From positions 37,713-101,712 of the forward strand of contig DATHMF010000093.1 in NCBI GenBank assembly GCA_035487355.1: a DNA stretch of 64,000 nt, in the 5' to 3' direction. The position numbers were made by a program, and so were the translations under genes. Positions 57,453 to 64,000 of the stretch are shown one piece after another. Source of the DNA: Terriglobales bacterium. GTDB lineage: Bacteria; Acidobacteriota; Terriglobia; Terriglobales; Acidobacteriaceae. How positions within the stretch are numbered: the first letter of the stretch is position 1; the number at the start of each line of letters is the position of its first letter. Below the pieces are notes generated by a model, which was not told the origin of the DNA, did no database searches, and saw only the letters and a list, made by a program, of their open reading frames with translations.

Positions 57453-60275
57453 CTAGTGCGGTTTAGGCGATTTGTATTGCACTACGGCCGGCGATTCTGG
57501 ACTGACGAGATAATTTCCGTCGCCGTTGTACCTAGCAGTAAAGGAGTGACGGCCGATCTTCCACTGGCTGCTGGTGAAGATGGCCTGGGTGCCGCTGAGC
57601 GGGCTGGTGCCCAGCGGAACCCCTCCATCGAAAAAGCTCACATCACCGGTGGGCGTTCCCGCGGCAGGTGGGGTGACATGCACATTGGCAGTCAACGTAA
57701 TTGACTTGCGAAAGGTGAATTGCTTGGACAAGGGAGCAAGCGAGACGGTTGTGGCGCCGGCAGTGACATTGACCACGGGGCTGGTCCCGAAGGATTGCTG
57801 GAAATCATCACTTGCGGTGACGCTTTGCAATCCAACATTAAAGAAGGTAACACCGTTGTTGAAAGTATGTGTCCCGTTATCTCCACCAATAAAAAAATAA
57901 TTGCCCGGCAGGGTCGCGCTCCCATCGGTGCTGGTGAAACGCACCGGATGGCCCAGCGTGGTGGTGTAGCTGGTCTGAAGGTTTTCACAGGCATCTCTGG
58001 CGCTCACGGTAATGCTAATGGGTTGGCCGACAGCCGTAGTGAGCGAAGACGGGCTGACATCGAAATGCAAAGAACCAGTGTTGATCATAATTGTGGTGCC
58101 ACCGGTGACGGAGCTTGAGACCGTGTCTGTTGCCGTCAGGCTCTGCGTGCCCGTGGTTATCAACTTTGCATTGAAGGTGCCGGTACCGCTGTTGAGAGTC
58201 GCTGGAGCGGGCAGGCTCCGGCAACCATTTAGGTCGGAGCTGGTGAATTTTACGGTTCCGGCGTAGTCGGGGACATGGTTTCCAAAAGCGTCCATGGCGG
58301 TCACGGTAAAGTTAAACGGAGTGCCTGCGAAAACTGCTCCTGGGGCAGAGACTACAAATGTGGATGCGGCGGCGTGATTCACCAGAATGTCGCTACTACG
58401 GCCGTTGATGAGAGAGGTATCGTGCACGCCAATCGTCTGGACAAGCGGAGCCGGGTCCGCTGTTTTCAAAATTACGTTGAATGTATGAACACCGTTATCC
58501 AAGCCCAAGCCCGACGTGAACGGGTAATCAACCGGGAGTACGGCCTGACCGTCGGAGCTGTCGAAGTGCACTGTTCCGACGTAACCTGTAGCAATTTTCT
58601 GATAAGCATCGTAAGCGGTAACTGTAATTTGAAATGAGACACCTGCCGTGGTCGACGGGTTCCCTTCCGGCGTGAGCGGGCCTGCGCTCTGCACGGTGAT
58701 ACCAAAGTGCGTGGCCAGCCCCGGGGTTGAGGGTGGGAAAGTGGTTCCGTTGAGCAAAATGGAAATGTCATTCGTAGAAAAATCGGCCAGAGCAATGTCA
58801 GGTTTGCCGTCTCCGTTGAAGTCGCCTATGGCAATGTCTCGGGGAGAAGAAGCCATCTCGGATGCAGTTGTGGTGAAGGAATTAAAGCTGCCGGCAGCGT
58901 CATTCATCAGCGCGGTCACGGTACCCTCGCCGTAGTTGACCACGGCCAAGTCCAGATAACCGTCGCCGTTCAAGTCGGCAGAGGCAACGGCGATGGGCAT
59001 AGGAGAACCCGTGTTGCCCACAGTAAAAGGACTTCCACTGGCGGGCGTAAAATTCCCCACACTGTCTGCCAAAAACACGCCAACAGTGTTCGTACCTGAA
59101 TTCGGCACCGCGATGCCGGGGGTGGGATTCCCCTGAGAGTTGGTGAACAGGCCGGCAGTAATTCCGTGGGGGGTTAGCCCGGCATTGTAGTTGGTTGCAT
59201 CCGCGAAAGAGAGCATACCTGGGCCGCTCGAAGTATTCAGGAAAATACTGATCCTGTCTCCCGTGGTACCGCCTCCTGAGTTGACCACAGCGAGGTCGGG
59301 CCTATTATCGTTGTTGAAATCGAAAGCGACCAATGAAGAGGGAGAGAGAGAATTGGTCGAGAACGGAAGCGGCGCCCCAAAGGTCCCATTGCCGTTGCCC
59401 AACAAGACTTTCACATTATTCGATGTAAATGGCGGGGTAAGGGGAGCAATCGCCACAGCCAGGTCCTTTTTTCCGTCACCATCAAAATCGGCTGCGATCA
59501 CCGCTTGTGGATGAGTACCGGCGGCAAACGTAGTTCCCGCCCCGAAGGTACCATCTCCATTGCCTAGAAGGATAGTCACGCTTGCGTTTCCAACGCCATC
59601 CCCTCCGTTTGAAACTGCGAGATCGAGATTGGCGTCATTGTTGAAATCGGCGACAGCGATGGAATTGGGACTGTTAAAACCCGCAATGGGACTGCCGGCG
59701 GCGGGCGTAAAGTGCCCGAGACCATCACCCAGCAAGATGGTAACGGTGTTACTGTCTCTATTCGCTACAGCAAGATCGAGCTTGCCATCTTTGTTGAAAT
59801 CTCCCGCCACCACTGCGAATGGATGCGTACCCACTGCAATGGGTGGTTGTAGCGTAAACATTGCCGGCGCAGGCAGCACGCGCACGGTCCCAATCATGTT
59901 CGAATCATGCACGGTGCAGAAATATGGAAACACGCCTGGGTTATTGAAGATACGATTAAAGCTGTGCGCGGGAGTGTTTGTAAACTCGCCTGAGTTCCAA
60001 AATGGTGTGGTCTGGCAGACCGCGCCTATACAGGTGCCTGAGGTGGTGGAGTGGGACATGTTATTGTCGCCCCAAACCCAGCTTATGGTGTCCCCTAGAG
60101 CAATGGTTGACTGGTTGCTGCAAACGCCTACGCTATCTACAAAGCTCAAACCGCCATTACAGGCATTATCCCCTACAGTAACCGTGTGGGTGGCACCTTG
60201 GCACAGGCTTAAAGACACGAAAAGAAAGGCCAGCAGGAAAACTATAAACCGCATGAACCGAGGTATTGCATTCAT
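57453..60275 (-). CDS. Large exported protein: cupredoxin, FG-GAP repeats and Ig-like repeats
   Basis: A 940-residue protein with a signal peptide (residues 1-28 from ATG 60275). A plastocyanin/cupredoxin-like domain (about 30-140) has possible copper ligands in NNMSHSTTSG and PYFCTVHDSNMIG (His, Cys, His, Met). At least six FG-GAP/VCBS-type repeats (about 140-530; DFNKDGKLDLAVAN, DFDGDGKKDLAVA, DLNGDGYLDLAVVN and others) form a calcium-binding propeller. The C-terminal 400 residues are Ig-like repeats (about 540-930). It is an extracellular or surface protein whose electron-transfer role is unproven. The ATG at 60314 is possible but weakens the signal. Confidence 0.85.
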   Translation of the reverse strand: MNAIPRFMRFIVFLLAFLFVSLSLCQGATHTVTVGDNACNGGLSFVDSVGVCSNQSTIALGDTISWVWGDNNMSHSTTSGTCIGAVCQTTPFWNSGEFTNTPAHSFNRIFNNPGVFPYFCTVHDSNMIGTVRVLPAPAMFTLQPPIAVGTHPFAVVAGDFNKDGKLDLAVANRDSNTVTILLGDGLGHFTPAAGSPIAGFNSPNSIAVADFNNDANLDLAVSNGGDGVGNASVTILLGNGDGTFGAGTTFAAGTHPQAVIAADFDGDGKKDLAVAIAPLTPPFTSNNVKVLLGNGNGTFGAPLPFSTNSLSPSSLVAFDFNNDNRPDLAVVNSGGGTTGDRISIFLNTSSGPGMLSFADATNYNAGLTPHGITAGLFTNSQGNPTPGIAVPNSGTNTVGVFLADSVGNFTPASGSPFTVGNTGSPMPIAVASADLNGDGYLDLAVVNYGEGTVTALMNDAAGSFNSFTTTASEMASSPRDIAIGDFNGDGKPDIALADFSTNDISILLNGTTFPPSTPGLATHFGITVQSAGPLTPEGNPSTTAGVSFQITVTAYDAYQKIATGYVGTVHFDSSDGQAVLPVDYPFTSGLGLDNGVHTFNVILKTADPAPLVQTIGVHDTSLINGRSSDILVNHAAASTFVVSAPGAVFAGTPFNFTVTAMDAFGNHVPDYAGTVKFTSSDLNGCRSLPAPATLNSGTGTFNAKLITTGTQSLTATDTVSSSVTGGTTIMINTGSLHFDVSPSSLTTAVGQPISITVSARDACENLQTSYTTTLGHPVRFTSTDGSATLPGNYFFIGGDNGTHTFNNGVTFFNVGLQSVTASDDFQQSFGTSPVVNVTAGATTVSLAPLSKQFTFRKSITLTANVHVTPPAAGTPTGDVSFFDGGVPLGTSPLSGTQAIFTSSQWKIGRHSFTARYNGDGNYLVSPESPAVVQYKSPKPH

Positions 60276-60314
60276 GCCATGGCTCTCTGACGTCTTGAAC
60301 AAATCTTGCCTCAT

Positions 60315-60537
60315 TCAAAAGAAGGCTATCGCCGTGCGATCTAATAGTGGGCCCGGGAGCTTATCTTTAAAACTTACGAATTGCGGGGAGGGTTAGGTTC
60401 TATTAAACCGATTGCAGTGAGGGAATGCAAGAAAAACAGTGGCCAGTAAGAATTTGGTCATTGGGGCATTGAATCATTGGGGATTTACGATTTGTGAAGT
60501 ACGATTTACGATTTTCGTGCTCCTCGCCGCCCTCGCG
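60315..60537. repeat. Gap with D and A words
   Basis: GGTCATTGGGGCATTGAATC (D, 60456-60475) and GGGGATTTACGATTTG with AAGTACGATTTACGATTTTC (A, 60478-60513) lie before the stop of the amidohydrolase. The left half, upstream of the FG-GAP gene, shows no clear feature. Confidence 0.65.
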
Positions 60538-62535
60538 CTATTTTGATCGTTTGTGCTGCGCGGTTTTGTTGGACACCGCTTGGTGTTGCAAGGCGAAGCT
60601 GAACCACAGTGAATTGACTCCGTTGTAATCCACCGGGCGTTCGGAGGAGCCGTAGCCCAGGCGCTCCACATGCAGCGTGCAATGGGCGCACGGCGATTCG
60701 TACAGGATGGCATAGCGGCCATCGTAGCGGGTTTTGAAGGTGCCCACGGTTTTCCCGGATGAATCCTTAAGCTCAATGCTGACGCGTCCAACCGGCCAGC
60801 CCTGCTCGTCGGTGATGACACCCTGGATTTTCCCCGGGATGGGACCATCGTCGGAGAAGCGCCGCCCCAACCATCCGGGACCGTGCAGCGGGCGGCCACC
60901 AAGCTGTCCGGTCACATGGCCGTGCTCCAGCGACAAAACCCCGTTGACGAATACATACTCGATGCCCTCCGAGGGCCGGTTGGGATCATCAAAGGTGGCA
61001 ACATCGTGCACCGTTTCAGGATTAAAAATTGTGATGTCGGCAAAATAATCGGAGCGGAGCAGGCCACGCTTTTCCAGCTTCATGCGCAGCGCCGGCAACG
61101 AGGTGAATTTGCGGATGGCATCTTCCAGGCGCAACACATGTTCCTCACGCACATACTTACCCAGAATGCGCGGGAATGTGCCGAAGGCGCGGGGATGCGA
61201 CTTGCTTTCACCCAGTGGCCCCTCGGTATTGATGGCGCCGTAGTCGTTATCCACGCTCACCCAGGGCTGTTGCATGGCCAGCTTGACGTCATCTTCACTC
61301 ATCACGAAATAAATGGCGCCGGTGTTGTCGTGGTCGGCGATGACGAAGTCGAAGAGCGCATCCATGGGATCTTTATTTTCTGCGGCGGCGATCTGCGCGA
61401 TGGTTTTGCCCTCATACTTCTTCAGCTCAGAATTGAGGACGGAGGTCACCAGGATTCCCTGGGGGCCGCTGGCGCCATGCCACATATTTTCCACCCCTTT
61501 GCCTGAAGGGGACTCCAATTCTTTGCGGATGGCAGCCCTCGTCGCCGGATCCTGCAGCCGCGCGATGAAGGCATCTGTACCGCCGGCGTGATAGGTGGCG
61601 GGAATGGTCGCTCCGAGAGAAGTTGCTGATGCAATATACGGATACTGATCGGCAGACACATCAATGCCCTCGGCGCGCGCCTTTTCAATAGCAGCGATCA
61701 CCTGCGGCATCTTTCCCCAATTGGGACGGCCGGCACTTTTCAAATGGAAAATTTCTACGGGGATGTGGGCTTCGCGTCCGATGCGAAAGGCTTCGTTAAG
61801 GGCCTCCATCTCGGTATCGCTTTCATTGCGAATGTGGGAGGCATAAATGCCGCCGTGCTGGGCTGCGGTCTGGGCGAGCGCGATCAGTTCGTCGGTCTGA
61901 GCGTAGCTGCCGGGAGCGTAAATCAATGCGGTGGAAAGGCCCATGGCGCCATCATCCATGGCATCTTCCACCATCTGTTGCATCTGCTTGAGCTCGTCGG
62001 CGGTGGGCGGACGGTTGTCGCGCCCGATCACAACTTCGCGCAACTGGGCCGCGCCAACGTATGTACCCAGGTTAATCCCGGAACCTTGTTTTTCCAGGCG
62101 GCGGAAGTAGCTGTCGAGTCCGGTCCAATCTACGGTGAGCTTATAGTGATCGAGAAAATCCTTATCGGCCGCGATTGTGCTGTCGGTCTGTGGGCTGATG
62201 GATTCGCCCTCGCCGGTGATTTCCGTCGTAATGCCCTGAGTCAGCTTGCTGACGGCCTGCCGGTCAATCAGCAGGTTCAGCTCAGATTGGCCGAGCATAT
62301 CAATGAAACCGGGCGCAACCACAAGACCGGTGGCATCAATGGTGCGCTTGGCCGTGACTTTTTCATCGGCGTGGCCGATAAAGGCGATGCGGTCGCCGAT
62401 AATGCCAATGTCTGCGGAAGTCCAGGGATTGCCGCTGCCATCCATCACGCGGCCGTTGCGAATCAGAAAGTCGTATTGTGGGGCTTGCGCGAAGGCGCAC
62501 GAAGAGAGAAGCAGCACAGCCAATAACAATTTCAT
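60538..62535 (-). CDS. D-aminoacylase-like amidohydrolase with C-terminal regulatory-type Ig domain
   Basis: A 665-residue exported protein. The signal peptide ends CAFAQA (residues 1-16 from ATG 62535, with GAGG six nt upstream). The amidohydrolase domain covers about 18-570: DFLIRNGRVMDGSGNP, PGFIDMLGQSELN, YASHIRNES, EIFHLKSAGRP. The HxH normally after PGFID is replaced by LGQSE, and the GNCG loop Cys by GEGES, so the metal site is altered. The His residues in ASHIRNE and FHLKSAG remain. A carboxypeptidase-regulatory-type domain closes the protein (IQGVITDEQGWPVGRVSIEL). True substrate unknown; an N-acyl-D-amino-acid deacylase label should be treated with care. Confidence 0.87.
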   Translation of the reverse strand: MKLLLAVLLLSSCAFAQAPQYDFLIRNGRVMDGSGNPWTSADIGIIGDRIAFIGHADEKVTAKRTIDATGLVVAPGFIDMLGQSELNLLIDRQAVSKLTQGITTEITGEGESISPQTDSTIAADKDFLDHYKLTVDWTGLDSYFRRLEKQGSGINLGTYVGAAQLREVVIGRDNRPPTADELKQMQQMVEDAMDDGAMGLSTALIYAPGSYAQTDELIALAQTAAQHGGIYASHIRNESDTEMEALNEAFRIGREAHIPVEIFHLKSAGRPNWGKMPQVIAAIEKARAEGIDVSADQYPYIASATSLGATIPATYHAGGTDAFIARLQDPATRAAIRKELESPSGKGVENMWHGASGPQGILVTSVLNSELKKYEGKTIAQIAAAENKDPMDALFDFVIADHDNTGAIYFVMSEDDVKLAMQQPWVSVDNDYGAINTEGPLGESKSHPRAFGTFPRILGKYVREEHVLRLEDAIRKFTSLPALRMKLEKRGLLRSDYFADITIFNPETVHDVATFDDPNRPSEGIEYVFVNGVLSLEHGHVTGQLGGRPLHGPGWLGRRFSDDGPIPGKIQGVITDEQGWPVGRVSIELKDSSGKTVGTFKTRYDGRYAILYESPCAHCTLHVERLGYGSSERPVDYNGVNSLWFSFALQHQAVSNKTAQHKRSK

Positions 62536-62654
62536 GGATGGCCTCATGAGATGAAAAAATGTTATATCAGAATTTAACAGGGATGAGGCCCAGAAAGGAC
62601 ACTCTCGATCGAGGAAAAATCTCCAACGGTCCAATTAAAGCCGCAGGTGATTCC

Positions 62655-62752
62655 CATCTCCATCCGAGGTCCTTCGCCCAAAAACAGGGCTCAGGATGAC
62701 AGATCAAAAAAAGGAATGTAGAACTACAGCTCATCGGGTCATTGAGCCACTG
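62655..62752. repeat. Family F word and D word in a divergent gap
   Basis: CTCCATCCGAGGTCCTTCGC with AGGGCTCAGGATGACAGATC (62660-62706) is an inverted family F word (TGTCATCCTGAGC... on the minus strand). GGGTCATTGAGCC follows (D, 62738-62751). Confidence 0.65.
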
Positions 62753-62805
62753 CCTTTCTGCGTCCCGAACCAGTTCCCGGTTTCGAATAAAATATCTTTA
62801 GAGTC

Positions 62806-64000
62806 ATGTCTACTCCCACGAGTCCGGTTTCGCAGCTCGATGAGAGCAGCGCATCCAGCGACATCCACGAGACCACTTGCTGCATAGTAGGCGGTGGACC
62901 GGGCGGGGTGGTGCTGGCGCTGCTGCTGGCGCGGCAAGGAATCCAAGTCACGCTGCTGGAAGCACACCAAAATTTTGACCGCCAGTTTCGCGGAGATACT
63001 ATTCATCCTTCGGTGATGGAAATTCTGGATGAAATTGGATTGACCCAGCGCCTGCACGAGTTCCCTCACGCCAAGGTTTACGGGCCAACCATTATGACAA
63101 CCAACGGCCCCTTCACCCCATTTGACCTTCGCCGCCTCAAGACGCCATTCCCCTACATCATGCTTCTTCCGCAAACGGTTTTTCTCGAATTCCTGACCCG
63201 CGAGGCAAGCAAGTATCCCAACTTCCGCATGCGGATGGGTGCAAACGTGCAAAAGTTGATCGAAGAAGGAGAAACCATCCGCGGCGTGCGCTATATGGAT
63301 GACGCCGGGTGGCATGACGTGCGTGCCGTGCTGACGGTGGGAGCAGACGGCCGCTTCTCGCAGGTGCGGCGCCTGGCAGGGATCCAGCCGGTGCAAAGCG
63401 CGCCGCAGATTGACGTGCTTTGGTTTTGCTTGCCACATTTGCCGGAAGACCCGGAGACGCCCAGCGGCCTGCTGGCTCGTATCGGCAGAGGCCGGATACT
63501 GGCGATGTTTGAGCGCGGCGACCACTGGCAAGCGGCTTACGTTTTTCCTAAAGGAGAATACCAGGAGCTGCGTGCGGCAGGACTGGAGGCAATGCACCGT
63601 TCCATTTTGGAGCTGGAGCCGCGGCTCGCTGCGCACATGCAACATCTGAACGACTGGCGCCAGTTCTCACTGCTTTCTGTGGAGGCCAGCCGCTGCAGGA
63701 AGTGGTACCGGCCGGGCCTGCTCCTGATCGGCGATGCGGCGCACGTGATGTCGCCCGTGGGCGGCGTGGGCATCAACTACGCAATCCAGGACGCGGTAGT
63801 CACAGCCAATGTGCTTGGGGAGCCGTTGAAGGCCGGCCGGGCTGAGCTGCGGGAGCTCGCCGAGGTGCAGCGCCAGCGGGAGTGGCCAACGCGGTTCATC
63901 CAGGCATTGCAATCATTGGCGCAAAAGCAGATTGGCAGGGGCGTGCGCCGCAGCGAACAGATTATGCGAATTCCATGGTATGTGCGGCTGCTCGCCCGCG
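62806..64000 (+). CDS. FAD-dependent monooxygenase (partial, runs off the window)
   Basis: About 398 residues are visible before the window ends, with no stop. The FAD-binding motif CCIVGGGPGGVVLALLLA sits near residue 26. The second signature, IGDAAHVMSPVGGVGIN (about residues 309-325), matches the PF01494 aromatic-ring/flavin monooxygenase fold. The gene is divergent from the amidohydrolase. It has 25-odd polar residues before the FAD motif. Likely substrates are aromatic or polyketide rings; the C-terminus is not seen. Confidence 0.9.
   Translation, partial: MSTPTSPVSQLDESSASSDIHETTCCIVGGGPGGVVLALLLARQGIQVTLLEAHQNFDRQFRGDTIHPSVMEILDEIGLTQRLHEFPHAKVYGPTIMTTNGPFTPFDLRRLKTPFPYIMLLPQTVFLEFLTREASKYPNFRMRMGANVQKLIEEGETIRGVRYMDDAGWHDVRAVLTVGADGRFSQVRRLAGIQPVQSAPQIDVLWFCLPHLPEDPETPSGLLARIGRGRILAMFERGDHWQAAYVFPKGEYQELRAAGLEAMHRSILELEPRLAAHMQHLNDWRQFSLLSVEASRCRKWYRPGLLLIGDAAHVMSPVGGVGINYAIQDAVVTANVLGEPLKAGRAELRELAEVQRQREWPTRFIQALQSLAQKQIGRGVRRSEQIMRIPWYVRLLAR

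Overview
The window looks like chromosomal DNA from an Acidobacteriota member, most likely class Terriglobia (Koribacter/Terriglobus-like). The evidence is a divergent pair of secreted VWFA proteins of the type described from Acidobacteria, a TonB-type receptor with an N-terminal carboxypeptidase-regulatory domain, a stand-alone MglA GTPase, moderately GC-rich coding sequence, many TTG/GTG starts, and intergenic DNA crowded with short degenerate repeats. I see no transposase, phage gene, CRISPR array, rRNA or tRNA. The taxonomy is inferred from gene content only.

Layout. 0.1-6.4 kb: a DUF2142-like membrane protein, a fluoride-export operon (crcB plus DUF190) behind a clear fluoride riboswitch, two divergent VWFA proteins and mglA. 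6.4-13.7 kb: a minus-strand run with a large outer-membrane receptor, an OmpA-family coiled-coil protein, an M48 protease and a Clp-type AAA+ ATPase. 13.9-19.6 kb: a lipoprotein glycoside-hydrolase-like protein, a REC-PAS-GGDEF diguanylate cyclase, ilvE and a DinB-family protein. 19.7-23.6 kb: a minus-strand unit (beta-barrel porin, small haem protein, UbiA prenyltransferase) divergent from a Fur-family regulator, with three TTGCAA-N5-TTGCAA palindromes between them. 23.7-32 kb: a minus-strand block with a two-component system, two thioredoxin-fold secreted proteins, a type II NADH dehydrogenase and a zinc-ribbon protein. 32-40 kb: pilT, recX, a sialidase-like protein, alaS and an NmrA-type dehydrogenase. 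40-44.4 kb: an acyl-activating enzyme fused to a carrier protein and a PlsC acyltransferase, a Rieske oxygenase and a zinc-ribbon membrane protein. 44.8-48.3 kb: a cell-wall pair (lytic transglycosylase and AMIN/amidase). 49-57.4 kb: an MBOAT pair, lexA, trxA, RDD/SpoIIM, a TrmH-type methyltransferase, a TsaC-type enzyme and a YdcF-type protein. 57.4-64 kb: a large secreted cupredoxin/FG-GAP/Ig protein, a D-aminoacylase-like amidohydrolase and a FAD monooxygenase cut by the window edge.

The most unusual content is intergenic. Nearly every longer gap carries members of a small vocabulary of short, imperfectly tandem words. Family A is GATTTACGAATTACGATT. Family B is CTAGCCACTAGCTTCTAG. Family C is CTCCGCGTCTCCGCGCC. 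Family D is GAGTCATTGAGTCATTG. Family E is CAGTTCTCAGTTCTCAG, with the variant AGTCCTCAGTCCTCAG. Family F is TGTCATTC...GAGGAATC. Family G is CCACAAAGGACACAAAGG. The words are strung together in different orders and are often arranged as inverted pairs that would form long hairpins, especially between convergent genes. One such hairpin occurs twice with a conserved core, in opposite orientation, about 4 kb apart. Other gaps hold REP-like doublets, a 171-bp tandem duplication and a roughly 200-bp triplication.

Other signals worth attention are the crcB riboswitch with an apparent Shine-Dalgarno-sequestering alternative stem, a lexA promoter that predicts a leaderless mRNA, a 9-bp tandem repeat separating the ribosome-binding site of pilT from its start, and RDD/SpoIIM genes whose start codons overlap head to head. 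Reading was by eye: no homology search, folding or alignment program was run.
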